Below are positions 8,296 through 17,964 of a DNA stretch of 32,008 nucleotides, piece after piece. The position numbers and the translations under genes were made by a program. The DNA is from Actinomycetes bacterium. Its GTDB lineage: Bacteria > Actinomycetota > Acidimicrobiia > Acidimicrobiales > Palsa-688. A model generated the notes under the pieces. The model made no database searches and was not told the DNA's origin. It saw only the letters and a program-made list of their open reading frames with translations. The stretch covers positions 1 through 32,008 of the forward strand of contig JAJYLA010000028.1 in the NCBI GenBank assembly GCA_021788115.1, written 5' to 3'. Numbering within the stretch: position 1 is the stretch's first letter; each line of letters begins with the position of its first letter.

Positions 8296-9036
8296 ATGGA
8301 CGCCGACGCTTACCTCGCCTCCCTCACCGCCGATGCCGACGCCCTGGCTGCCGCGGCAGCAGGCAACCTGGGCCGCGCCGTACCCACGTGCGCTGGCTGG
8401 ACCGTCGCCGACCTCGTCGCCCATACGGGCCGGGTCCACCGCCGGCTTCGCACTGTCCTGGCAACAGGCGGCCCGCCGGACCGGTCGCGAACATGGGATG
8501 TTCCCGAGGGGGAGGAAGCTCTGCTGGCCTGGTTCCGGGAGGGGGCACACGAACTCGTCGCCGATCTGGCGTCCCGCGACCCCGGCGATTGGGCGTGGAC
8601 GGCCTTCCCGGTCGGATCGCCTACCGTCGGCTGGTGGCGCCGGCGCCAGGCGCTCGAGCTCGCCGTGCACCTCTTCGACACCCGGGTGGCCACCGGGGAG
8701 CAGCCGGCACCGCTGCCGGCGGCTCTCGCCATGGACGGGATCGACGAACTGCTGGTCGACCTGCTCCCGCCGGTGCTCGCCCGCAAGCCTGTCGGGGGCC
8801 TGACCGGCACGTTGCACCTCCACGCGACGGACACGCCCGGGGAGTGGTTCGTCGACTTCGGCGCGGGGGCAGGTCCGGTCGTGCGCGCCGAGCACGCCAA
8901 GGCGGACACCGCCCTGCGCGGCCCCGCATCGGGCCTGTACCTGTGGTTGTGGAACCGTCAGGAGCCCGCTGCGGCCCGCCTCGAGGTGTTCGGGTCGACG
9001 GAGATCGTCTCGGCGTGGAGGGACGTCAGCATCTGA
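8296..9036 (+). CDS. Mycothiol-dependent maleylpyruvate isomerase-family protein
   Basis: A 246-residue protein of the DinB-like/MDMPI family widespread in actinobacteria, where members are metal-dependent transferases or isomerases that use mycothiol. The N-terminal helical bundle shows CAGWTVADLVAHTGRVH (residues 32-48) and the metal-site pair Glu121-xxx-His125 in ELAVHLFD; a third ligand is His43 or His48. The C-terminal part (TLHLHATDTPGEWFVDFG... and a GLYLWLWNR segment) is the sterol-carrier-like MDMPI C-terminal domain. The ATG at 8296 is chosen because the family starts about 35 residues before the CAGWTV segment; a CAGACT box lies 6 nt upstream. The substrate is unknown. Confidence 0.88.
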   Translation: MDADAYLASLTADADALAAAAAGNLGRAVPTCAGWTVADLVAHTGRVHRRLRTVLATGGPPDRSRTWDVPEGEEALLAWFREGAHELVADLASRDPGDWAWTAFPVGSPTVGWWRRRQALELAVHLFDTRVATGEQPAPLPAALAMDGIDELLVDLLPPVLARKPVGGLTGTLHLHATDTPGEWFVDFGAGAGPVVRAEHAKADTALRGPASGLYLWLWNRQEPAAARLEVFGSTEIVSAWRDVSI

Positions 9037-9058
9037 GCCGGGGCGTGCCTTCAGCGCC

Positions 9059-9763
9059 TCAGCTCGCTGCAGGCATGGGCTCGAGGAGGCCCGGCCCCTC
9101 GTGGCGGACGTCGTTGACCAGGGTGCTCACCGGGTACACCTCGAACCACTCGCAGGGCGCCGGAGCCAGGAGCCCCCAGGCAGTGGAGAAGTCGGTGGCG
9201 GGGTCGAGCCATGTTGCCCACCGGCGTACGTCGAGGACCGCGGGCATGCGCCCGTGGACGGGGGCCACGACCTCGTTGGCGGCCGTGGTCACGATCGCGC
9301 AGGTGCGTAGCAGCCCGCCGCCCGGGCTGGCGGGGTCGTGCCAGACCTCCCACAGCCCCGCGAAAGCCATGGGGTGTCCGTCGACGCGGCGGATCGCATG
9401 CGGCACTCTGGTCAGGGCCTTGCCGCCGGGACCCGGCCGGCGCTGCCACTCGAAGAAGGCGTCGGCGGGGATGAGGCATCGCCGTCGGTCCATCGCGGTC
9501 CGGTACGCGCGGCTGGTGGCGAGGCCCTCGGCACGAGCGTTGATCATGCGGTTGCCTACCGAGGGTTCCTTCGCCCACGATGGGACGAGACCCCATCGGA
9601 ACGTCCCGAGCGCCCGGTGCCCGCGGCGGAGCGCGACGGCGTAGACCGGCATGGTCGGGGCCACGTTGTAGCGAGGCGGCATGGGCTCGGTGCACACCTC
9701 CTCGGCACGGAATACGTCGGCGAGGTCCTCGAGCCGAGAGGTGGAGCTGTACCGGCCGCACAC
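9059..9763 (-). CDS. SRAP domain protein (YedK/HMCES type)
   Basis: A 234-residue SOS response-associated peptidase family protein. Family members form a covalent thiazolidine link between Cys2 and abasic sites in single-stranded DNA, shielding them. The GTG at 9763 gives M-C-G-R-Y, placing the catalytic cysteine at position 2 after Met removal; the GTG three codons upstream would bury it and is rejected. Other active-site residues follow the Escherichia coli YedK numbering closely: Asn75 in INARAE, Glu105 in DAFFEW, and the conserved His170 in HGRMP. A TACCGT box 7 nt upstream of the chosen start supports leaderless expression. Convergent with the upstream + strand gene (22 bases) and divergent from a broken acetyltransferase gene. 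Confidence 0.95.
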   Translation of the reverse strand: MCGRYSSTSRLEDLADVFRAEEVCTEPMPPRYNVAPTMPVYAVALRRGHRALGTFRWGLVPSWAKEPSVGNRMINARAEGLATSRAYRTAMDRRRCLIPADAFFEWQRRPGPGGKALTRVPHAIRRVDGHPMAFAGLWEVWHDPASPGGGLLRTCAIVTTAANEVVAPVHGRMPAVLDVRRWATWLDPATDFSTAWGLLAPAPCEWFEVYPVSTLVNDVRHEGPGLLEPMPAAS

Positions 9764-9770
9764 GACGGAC

Positions 9771-9776
9771 ACGGTA
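9771..9776 (-). promoter_or_regulatory. -10 box (TACCGT) for the SRAP gene
   Basis: On the minus strand TACCGT ends 7 nt before the GTG at 9763. This supports that GTG over the in-frame GTG at 9772, which would overlap the box. No LexA/SOS-box-like palindrome was recognised nearby. Confidence 0.45.
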
Positions 9777-9888
9777 CCGAGGGTCGAGGTGCACCGCAGC
9801 GGAAACGGCCGCGAAACTCACAGTCCGCTCGCGCCGCCCGGGCAAAACGACCTCGGTGGAGAGCCCGGATCGCGGCGAGAGTGAGGAC

Positions 9889-10316
9889 ATGTCCCAACTG
9901 AGATGGCCGAGTTCCCCGCCGTCTCTCACGGACGGCGTGCTCCGACTGCGAGCCTGGCAGGTGAAAGATGCAGGGGCCGTGTACACCGCCTGCCGGGACG
10001 CCGCCATCCGGCGATGGACCACCGTCCCAATTCCCTACCAACCTACCAACCCGAGCATGCCTACCGGTTCGTGGGCGAGTTCTCCCCGAGCCGGTGGCGG
10101 CCGAAGCGGGCGCCCCTCCGGCCATCGCGGCACTCGACACGGACGCGGTGCTCGGCGCCTGCGGGCTGGTCTCCGTCGACAGCCAGAAGCTGGTTGCGGG
10201 GGTGGGCTACTGAGCCGAGAAGCTCGGCTGCGTGCGCGAGGGTGTTGCTGCGCCGCACGGCGGTCGTACGGGACGAGCGTCGGGACGTGGTCCTCTACGC
10301 CCTGGTGAAGCCGTAG
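9889..10316 (+). pseudogene. Degraded GNAT acetyltransferase
   Basis: Remains of a GNAT N-acetyltransferase of the RimJ/RimL type. The first frame reads MSQLRWPSSPP...LTDGVLRLRAWQVKDAGAVYTAC...RRWTTVPIPY, normal for the family. Then the match moves to a second frame (EHAYRFVGEFSPSRW), then a third (AAEAGAPPAIAALDTDAVLGACGLVSVD...GVGY) ending in a TGA at 10211-10213, and finally resumes as EKLGCVREGVLLRRTAVVRDERRDVVLYALVKP ending at 10316. Directly at the VGYW/AEKLG joint roughly 45-50 residues holding the acetyl-CoA-binding RGRGVA-type loop are missing. So at least two frameshifts plus an internal deletion are needed; sequencing error alone would not explain the deletion. Non-functional as written. 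Confidence 0.75.
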
Positions 10317-10318
10317 GC

Positions 10319-10348
10319 CCGGGCCCGTCGGCGAAGGAGGGGGCCCGG
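10319..10348. terminator. Candidate intrinsic hairpin between convergent genes
   Basis: A perfect 8-bp inverted repeat CCGGGCCC (10319-10326) / GGGCCCGG (10341-10348) with a 14-nt loop, just after the GNAT remnant and before the end of the stress-protein operon on the other strand. No T-run follows on either side, as is common for high-GC actinobacterial hairpins. The remaining bases to 10434 show no gene. Confidence 0.4.
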
Positions 10349-10434
10349 TCTGGTGGCCGCTCCCCGGTCGTCTCGGCATACGGCGGCGCCGCGCCGCCAT
10401 CGCTTCGGTGGCGCGAAACGGCAGCGGCCAACCT

Positions 10435-10926
10435 TCACCCGCCTGGCACACCCGCGTGGCGATCTCCGCGCCCGCTGACGACGAGCACGGGGCAGGAGGC
10501 GTGGCGGACGAGGCGCTCGGTCACGCCGCCTGCTCGCGGGTGGATGGCCCGGTCGAGGCCGTGCCGGCCGAGGACGAGAAGTCCGCAGCCCTGACCTTCG
10601 GCGTAGTCGGCGAGAGCCTCCGAGGCACGATCGGCTTCCAGGAACTCGACGCGGATATGCGCCTCGCCCGAGACCGCGGAGGAAATCGCGGTGGTGGTCT
10701 GCCGGCGGTGGCCGGCGGTCTCCTGTTCCATGTCCTCGCGGGTCTCGCCGTCGGGGACAGGCAGGACCGCCACCACGACGACCTCGGCGCCGAGCCCCTC
10801 GCTCAGCTCCGCGGCGACCTGGAGGGCGTGGGCAGAGTCGTGCGAGCCGTCCCAGCCCACCATGATCCTGGCGAAAGGATCCACGAAGCTCCTCATGCCC
10901 CGGATGGGCCGCGACGCATGGGCCAT
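10435..10926 (-). CDS. Universal stress protein (UspA family)
   Basis: A 163-residue UspA-domain protein. The N-terminal strand FARIMVGWDGSHDSAHAL and C-terminal LLVLGRHG...GGVTERLVRHASCPVLVV are typical of ATP-binding Usp folds, though the loop between GRHG and GVT is not the strict G-2x-G-9x-G-S form. The ATG at 10926 overlaps the stop of the upstream Usp gene (TAATG), indicating coupling; a second ATG at 10896 would shorten it by 10 residues and begin closer to the domain. It is the last gene of the hydrogenase-like operon. Usp proteins act in the cytoplasm under starvation, hypoxia or stress; partner unknown. Confidence 0.88.
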   Translation of the reverse strand: MAHASRPIRGMRSFVDPFARIMVGWDGSHDSAHALQVAAELSEGLGAEVVVVAVLPVPDGETREDMEQETAGHRRQTTTAISSAVSGEAHIRVEFLEADRASEALADYAEGQGCGLLVLGRHGLDRAIHPRAGGVTERLVRHASCPVLVVSGRGDRHAGVPGG

Positions 10927-11372
10927 TATCCCCCGGAGGCGGGGGCGCCCACCACGAGCACGGGGAAGGTCGCCTTCTCCACGAGTTGCCGGGCGACGCT
11001 GCCGAGATCCCGGCCCGGCCGCTCGCGCTGGCCGCGCTGCGGCGTGCCGGCGCCGGCATGCTGCGCTTCTTCGGCTCCGTTGCCCTGGCGCCCGACGACC
11101 AGCAGGTCGTAGCCGTGCTCGACGAGGTGCGACGCCAGCACCTCGGAAGGTCGGGGGCCTTCCACCACCTCGAGCGAGCAACGGACTCCCGAGCGCGCCG
11201 CCTCGGCGATGGTCGCCTCCCCGGACCCGTCCGCCCGCGGGGCGCCGCCGCGTGGCACCACCTCCACCACGGCGACTTCACCCCCGAGGCGTCCGGCGAG
11301 CAGCACCGCGGTCCGCAGCGCCTCGACCGAGGGGGCCGAACCGTCGAACCCCACGAGAATCCGCTTGAACAT
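10926..11372 (-). CDS. Universal stress protein (UspA family) with loop insertion
   Basis: A 148-residue Usp protein starting MFKRILVGFDGSAPSVEAL, with an AGGAG ribosome site 6 nt before the ATG. The C-terminus has DLLVVGRQGNG and LGSVARQLVEKATFPVLVV, the two halves of the ATP-binding G-2x-G-9x-G-S motif, but separated by about 25 residues instead of 9; the extra stretch (AEEAQHAGAGTPQRGQRERP) is polar. This would lengthen the phosphate-binding loop, and ATP binding may be altered. It begins 26 bases after the HyfB-type gene on the same strand and so probably shares its transcript. Confidence 0.87.
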   Translation of the reverse strand: MFKRILVGFDGSAPSVEALRTAVLLAGRLGGEVAVVEVVPRGGAPRADGSGEATIAEAARSGVRCSLEVVEGPRPSEVLASHLVEHGYDLLVVGRQGNGAEEAQHAGAGTPQRGQRERPGRDLGSVARQLVEKATFPVLVVGAPASGG

Positions 11373-11398
11373 GGCCTGCTCCTCTGCCGTCGGCCTTC

Positions 11399-13458
11399 CT
11401 AGTGAAGCGCGGCGACAAGTGCCAGCAGTGCCAGGAGGGCGACGAGCATGTAGCTCACGTACGCCTCGAGCCGGCCGGACTGCAGGCGCCTCGCGGCGAC
11501 CGCCAGGCCCACCACCAGTCGCCGGAGGGGCTCGTAGAGGTAGGTCTCGACAGGCTCGACCACCTCGGCCCGAACCTCGATGTGCGGCCCGCCGGCCGTG
11601 CCCGAGGGCTCCCCGTCCGTGCCGGCGGCGCCGGCCGACCCGTCCACGGCGGCCACGGTCCTACGCGTGCCGAGGATGTTGCCCAGCACATGCCGGGCGG
11701 GACTGGCGTAGCCCCAGCTGCTGTAGCGGTCCGGCCCCGCCACGCCGGCGCTGGCCGAGCGCCATGCGGGAACGCGCCGCACCCGGAACAGGCCGCCCCG
11801 GGACAGGGCGAGGGCCGCGAGCCCCACGGCCACGAAGCCGATCGGCATGGTCACGAACAGCCACGACGGCGACAGGATCGAGAAGTCGGGGTACACGGGC
11901 TGCAGCACCCACGGCGACTTGAGCGCCCCCGCCACCGTTCGCTCCGCCACGATCGGGGCGAGACCCCGCGCGACGAAGCGCACCACCCAGGGGGCGACCG
12001 CGGCGAGGCCGAGGCAGCCCACGGCGAGAACGGCCAGACCGCCCCGAGCGCACACGTCGGCCGGCCCTGGGCGCGCCGCCGCCGGCCGGGGCTGGCCGTG
12101 ACCGCCGCCGAGAACCGTGAGGCCGAGCAGCCGGACGAACGTCAGAGCGGCGACGCCGGCGGTGAGGGCCACCAGCGCCCCCGCCACCGCCATCGCCAGG
12201 CGGATTTCCAGGCCCGGGAGGCGGAACTGCTGCAGCAACGCCTCGAGGATGAACCACTCCGACACGAAGCCGATCGTCGGCGGGAGCCCGGCGAGGGTCA
12301 AAGAGCCGACGCCGAAGGTGACGGCGCTCCATCGGTGGGTGCGCCCCACGCCACGGAGCGACTCGAGGTCGTCGGTGCCACGATCGCTCTCGAAGAAGGC
12401 GGACGACGCGAACAGGCCGGTCTTGGCGACGGCGTGCGCGAGCACCTGGAGGCTCGCGGCCAGGAGGCCGAGGGCCACCAGACGCCCCTGGCCGCCGGCG
12501 GCGCCGGCCAGGGCCACGCCGTAGCCGACCACGATGATCCCGGCGTTCTCGACGCTCGAGTAGGCGACGACCCGGCTGAGGTTGGACTGCACCGCTGCGA
12601 AGGCGATCCCGACGAGCGCCGTGACGCCACCGGCGACCAGCACCACCACCGCCAGCGCGACCGGCGGGCGCCCGAGGATCCCGAGCACCCGCCACAGCCC
12701 GTAGAAGCCGGCGTTGACCGCCACCCCGGCGAGCGCGGCCCGCGTCGGGCCCGGCGCCACCGGGTAGCCTGCCGGGACCCAGCCCTGCAGGGGCACGATC
12801 CCGACCTTGGCGGCGAAGCCGGCCACGAGAAGGGCGAAGGCGGCGTTGCGCACCCCGCCGGCGGGTACCGCAGCCCACCCTGTGAACACGAAGGTCTTCG
12901 ACTGTGCCGCCAGCAGCAGGAAACCGACCAGCAGCGCCGCGCCGCCCACCTTGCCGATCGCGAGCGTCAGCCACGCCGGGCGGCCGGCGCCGGGCCCCGA
13001 CCGGCGCACCCCGGTGAGTACGTAGAGAGCGACCGTCAGCGACTCCCATGCGAACAGGAACGTGAACGCGTCACCGGCGACGACCACGACCACCACCGAG
13101 CCGAGCAGCAGCAGATAGCCCGCGCCCGTGCCGCGCCCCCGCACGCGACCCTCCGGGGCGGACCAGCCGACCAGGGAGGCGGACACGAGCACCGCGAGCG
13201 CCCCGGTGAGGGTGAGGAACATCCCCGCGAGGGCGTCGATCCGCACGACCGTCTCGCCCACACCCAGGGTGGTCCCGAGCCCGACCGTCCGCGGGGCCCC
13301 GGTGACCGCCAGCACCCCGGACACGCAGACGGCGGCACCGCCGACGACGCCCGACGCATAGGGCGCGAGCCGGCCCGCCTTGCGGCCTGCGCCGGCCAGG
13401 AGGTCCACTGCCGCCCCGAGCGCCCACACGGCCAGGCCGGCGGCCAGCAGCGCCTGAC

Positions 13459-13462
<4 letters not shown>
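11399..13462 (-). CDS. hyfB: HyfB/HycC-type antiporter-like membrane subunit
   Basis: A 687-residue polytopic protein of the NuoL/MrpA/HyfB family, the proton- or sodium-pumping arm of complex I-like and group 4 hydrogenase complexes. Key channel residues are present: Glu140 in FAWESLT and Lys219 in FAAKVGIVPLQGW, plus a later Lys in LAHAVAKTGLF. About 14-16 membrane segments are visible. A long C-terminal tail carries a soluble stretch (RAEVVEPVETYLYEPLRR) resembling the lateral-helix region and ends in a membrane helix. The conserved WLPxAHPxAPS is changed to WVPAGYPVAPGPT. The GTG start at 13462 overlaps the previous stop by 4 bases. Last hydrogenase-type gene of the operon; symbol by homology only. 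Confidence 0.9.
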
Positions 13463-14309
<847 letters not shown>

Positions 14310-14310
<1 letters not shown>

Positions 14311-15821
14311 CAGCCGGCCACCCCCGCCATGGAGGTGCCGAAGCTCGCCTCGATGAAGACGAAGTCGGTGAAGATGTCTCCCCGGAAGGCCTGGCCGAAC
14401 AGGGCGAGGTTGTGGAACGAGGCGGAGCGCGCCTTGGCCTGCTGGATCCGGCCGCCTTCGGTCGCGACCAGGTAGAGCAGCTCGCCGTGAGGGGCTTCGA
14501 CCCAACCCACGCCGAACCCGTCGGCGTGCGCCACGCGGGTCCTCCAGGGACCGCCGGGATGCTCCGACAGCTCGTCCACCGCCTGGCGGGCGAGGTGCAG
14601 CGACGTGGAGATCTCGTCCAGCCGGACCACCTGGCGGGCCAGGGCGTCGCCGTCGAGGAGGATCTCGGCGGGCTCGAAGCCGAGCCGCCGGTACGCGCCG
14701 TACGGGCGGGAGACGCGGACGTCCTCCCCGGCGCCCGAGGCGCGCCCGACCGGTCCGAGCGCCCCGTGGTCGACCGCGGTCGGCGCCGGCACGACGCCGG
14801 TGCCCCGAAGCCGGTCGAGAAACGACGGTGTCTGCATCAAGAGGCGCCCGTCGTCCTCGACGTCCCGCTGCAGCGCGTCGAGCGCCGCCAGGATCTCGGC
14901 CGGCGGGAGCCGGGGTGGGGCGGCCACCCCGCCGGCGACCACGACCCCCCGCGCGAACCGGTGCCCGCACAGGCGGGCTTGCAGCCGGAGGACCCGCTCT
15001 TTGTGCATGCTCATCCGGGCGTTTGCGACGGCCTGGCCCGAGCCCTCGGTGTGGCGGACGACGGTGTCGAGGTGGTTGGCGACCCGCTCCAGTTCGGCGT
15101 GCAGGACCCGCACCAGCTGGGCTCCGGGTGGCGGCTCGGTGGCGGCGATCGCCTCGACGGCCTGGCAGAAGGCCGTGGCGTGGGCCACCGAGGCGGTCCC
15201 CTCCACCCGCTCCGCGAGCAGGACGCCGTCGGCGACGCCCATGCCGGCGAAGCGGCGGGCGGCGCCGCGGTGCTTCGGGTAGGGCCGGACGCGCAGGTGC
15301 GGTATGTGCTCGCCGACCGTTTCGACGACGTACTCGACCGCCTCGAAGACGCCGGAGCGGACCGGTCCGTAGGGAATGGTGAACACCCCCTCGCCGCCGA
15401 CGTGACGGGGCAGCGCTGCGGTGTCGAGGTCGACGACGCGGGGTCCGTCGGGCCTGCCGGGCCGGGGGCGGGCCGCCCCGGCGACCTCCGGGGTCCCGGC
15501 GAGGGGGAGGACGAGGGGATCGAGGCGGGGCTGGCCCGCCGCGACCAGCCCGAAGAGGTCGTGGATCTCCCGCTCGTACCAGGCGGCCGCGGGCACAGAC
15601 GGGGACAGGGCGGGGTAGGTGTCGGCGCCGCGGGGCAGCACCGCCTCGACGATGTCCAGGGACCGCCCGCCGGCGAGGACGGCCCGCAACGTCGTCGCGC
15701 CCGCCGCTCCGGCGAAGGCGAACAGCCCGGCGAAGCGGCGGCCCCGGCCGACCGAGGAGGCCACCGTCCCGGCGAGGTCGTCGGGCCGCACAACGACCAC
15801 CCCGTGCGGCGAGGCGATCAC
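14310..15821 (-). CDS. hycE: HycE-like large subunit lacking Ni-binding cysteines
   Basis: A 503-residue protein with the HycE layout: an N-terminal NuoC-like domain (WYEREIHDLFGL at 81-92) fused to a NuoD/NiFe-hydrogenase large-subunit-like domain (from about 145; HAELERVANHLD at 241-252, ARLCGHRFARGVVV at 282-295). In true [NiFe] hydrogenases two CxxC motifs bind the metal: here the first position reads ERVEGTASVAH (204-214) and the C-terminal DPCxxC reads SFGTSMAG (493-500). All four ligands are therefore absent and no in-frame TGA suggests selenocysteine. H2 chemistry is not expected. The GTG at 15821 overlaps the upstream stop by 4 bases. Resembles the Ehr-type large subunits; gene symbol by homology only. 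Confidence 0.9.
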
Positions 15822-17275
15822 CGCGGCACCCCCAGCTCGGCCGCGGCCCGGTCCAGGAGGCCGGACAGTGCGGAGGGCGGGTGGACGCCGAGGACGGTCA
15901 GCGCGAGCAGGCCGACCACCATGGACGCGACGATCCACCCGCTGGTCTCGCCGACGGCGACGCTCTCGGGGGTGGGGGTGAGCATCGTCTGGGTCCCGAA
16001 CCACGACAGCCCGAGCGAGGCCAGCGTCACGAGCACCGCCAGCACCGCCACCACCGCGTCGCGGGGGTCGGAGAGGCCGCCGGCCACGATGAGGAACTCG
16101 CTGCGGAACAGCCCCGAGGGGGGCAGTGCGCACAGGCCGAGAACGGCCAGGGTCAGCATGGGCCCGGACCACGGCAGCACGCCGATCGCCCCGCGGATCC
16201 GGCGCATGTCCTTGGTGCCGAGGGAGCGCACGACGCTGCCCGCCCCGAAGAAGGCGGTGCCCTTGGCCGCCGTGTGGGCGAGGACGTGCAAGAGCACGCC
16301 GACCACGGCGACGGGGGCCGAGAAGCTCATGCCGACGGCCAGGATCCCCATGTGCTCCACGCTCGAGTAGGCCAGGAGACGCTTGATGTCACGCTGCCTC
16401 GTGAGGTAGAGGGCCGCGAGGGCGAGAGACGCGAGCCCGAAGGCGAGCAGCACGTTCCGGGCGAACGCCGGCCCCACCGCCCGGACGGTGATCTGGTAGT
16501 AGCGCAGGATGGCGTAGAAGCTGACCGCCAGCAGCGAGCCGGACAGCAGGGCCGACACCGGGGTGGGCGCTTGGGAGTGGGCGTCGGGCAGCCAGGTGTG
16601 CACCGGGAACAGCCCCATCTTCGTGCCGAAGCCGAGGACGGCCAGCACGTAGGAGAGGCGCACCACCGCAGGGGGGAAGCGGGCGGCGGCTCCGAGGAGC
16701 CGCCCGAAGAACGGCTCGTAGCCGTTTCCGAGGACCTGGGTGCCGGCGTGGTACATGACGATGGTGGCGAGCAGGGCGATGCCGAGACCCATCGACGCGA
16801 TCAGCACGTACTTCCACGCCGCCTCGGCCGACCCGTCGGTGCCGTCGATGGCGACGAGGAGCGCGGAGACCACGGTGGTGACCTCGATGGCGACCCACAG
16901 CAGGGCGAGGTCGTTGACGAGGGTGGCCATCGCCATCGACCAGGCGAAGAGGTTGATGCCAGAGTGGAACCTCCGGGTGTAGCGCCTCGATCTCTCCCGC
17001 TCGCCGGGGGGGCGCAGGTAGCCAACCGCGAACACCGCCGTGGCTGCGTAGAGGAACGCGACAGCCGTGAGGAACACCGTTGAGAGGGCGTCCGCCCGCA
17101 GCCACCCCGACAGGGCGGAGGCGGCGGCCGCCCGCGGGACGAGCAGCAGGGCCAGGGCGAAGGTCACGGCTCCGGACCCGACCGTGAGGCCCTGCGCCAC
17201 CCGCCGGGGGACCACCAGGCAGGCCCCGCTCACCGCGAAGGGCACGACCAGCAGCGCGATCAGATCCCAGCCCAC
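15818..17275 (-). CDS. hyfF: HyfF/HycQ-type antiporter-like membrane subunit
   Basis: A 485-residue NuoL/M/N-family membrane protein with about 13-14 hydrophobic segments. Channel residues are conserved: Glu131 in WVAIEVTT, Lys219 in FGTKMGLFPVHTWLPDAH, and Lys in LAHTAAKGTAFFGAG. LLAYSSVEHMGILAVG is the family signature. Start GTG at 17275 follows the HyfE-type stop by 2 bases (TGA-cg-GTG). Together with the HyfB-type protein it gives the complex two pumping modules, as in five- or six-gene Hyf/Ehr sets. It appears intact, so ion translocation is plausible even though the redox core is altered. Confidence 0.92.
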   Translation of the reverse strand: MGWDLIALLVVPFAVSGACLVVPRRVAQGLTVGSGAVTFALALLLVPRAAAASALSGWLRADALSTVFLTAVAFLYAATAVFAVGYLRPPGERERSRRYTRRFHSGINLFAWSMAMATLVNDLALLWVAIEVTTVVSALLVAIDGTDGSAEAAWKYVLIASMGLGIALLATIVMYHAGTQVLGNGYEPFFGRLLGAAARFPPAVVRLSYVLAVLGFGTKMGLFPVHTWLPDAHSQAPTPVSALLSGSLLAVSFYAILRYYQITVRAVGPAFARNVLLAFGLASLALAALYLTRQRDIKRLLAYSSVEHMGILAVGMSFSAPVAVVGVLLHVLAHTAAKGTAFFGAGSVVRSLGTKDMRRIRGAIGVLPWSGPMLTLAVLGLCALPPSGLFRSEFLIVAGGLSDPRDAVVAVLAVLVTLASLGLSWFGTQTMLTPTPESVAVGETSGWIVASMVVGLLALTVLGVHPPSALSGLLDRAAAELGVPR

Positions 17276-17277
17276 CG

Positions 17278-17964
17278 TCAGCCTCGCAGGCGGTCCAGCG
17301 CCTCGGTGGACAGGGTGCGGGCCCGGCCGTGGTGGACCCGCATGAGCACGCCGAAGACCACCACGGCCACGAGCAGGTCGAACAGGAAGGCCACCTCGAC
17401 GATCAGCGGCAGCCCCGACGCCACCACGAGGCCGGCGACGGACACCCCGTTCTCCATGGAGAAGAAGCCGACGGCCTGGGACACCACGTCCGACCGCACG
17501 ATCACGAGGAGGAACGCCACGAGGATCACCGCGGCGGCCAGCCCGAGGGCCGGGGCGGGAAGCGACCGGGAGCTGATCGGCAGGCTCCCGACGACGAAGA
17601 CGCCGAACACCGAGAGCACGATCGCCAGGAGCACCGCGCTGGCGACGCTCAGCCGCTGGCTTCGCGAGACGTCGACCCGGGCCTCGCCGAGCACCCTCAT
17701 CAAGACGCCCGGCACGACGACCGCCTTCAGCACCAGGGACAGTCCCGCGAGGGCGTAGAGATCGCCGACGTGCCGGCTGGCGGCCACGTATCCCGCCAGG
17801 GCCGCCACCGCGAGCGACTGGAAGGCGTACAGGCGGACCTGGGAGCGCGACTGCGGGGCGCGCAGCATTGCGAACGCGGTCAGGAGGACGAGGATGGCGA
17901 TCCCCTCGGCGGTGCCCGAGAACGTCGACGGCACCGGCGGGGTGACCGCCGCCACCGCGCTCAC
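17278..17964 (-). CDS. hyfE: HyfE/HycP-type membrane subunit
   Basis: A 228-residue membrane protein matching HyfE (NuoK/MrpC-like) by size, gene order and pattern: about six to seven hydrophobic segments, LYALAGLSLVLKAVVVPGVLMR in the middle and the late GFFSMENGVSVAGLV and LFDLLVAVVVFGVLM segments with the conserved Glu. The GTG start at 17964 overlaps the HycD-type stop by 4 bases. The HyfE family member in Mycobacterium tuberculosis is called HycP (from memory). Confidence 0.9.
   Translation of the reverse strand: MSAVAAVTPPVPSTFSGTAEGIAILVLLTAFAMLRAPQSRSQVRLYAFQSLAVAALAGYVAASRHVGDLYALAGLSLVLKAVVVPGVLMRVLGEARVDVSRSQRLSVASAVLLAIVLSVFGVFVVGSLPISSRSLPAPALGLAAAVILVAFLLVIVRSDVVSQAVGFFSMENGVSVAGLVVASGLPLIVEVAFLFDLLVAVVVFGVLMRVHHGRARTLSTEALDRLRG

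Noticed and set aside
8161-9036. Longer start for the maleylpyruvate isomerase-family gene at 8161
   Set aside because: It would run through the inverted-repeat cluster and add an atypical basic N-terminus; the ATG at 8296 fits the family.
14412-16370. Long + strand open frame (652 codons) across the HycE and HyfF genes
   Set aside because: It is antisense to two clearly recognisable genes, has no domain pattern and is rich in Arg/Gly/His/Asp as expected from the complement of high-GC coding DNA.
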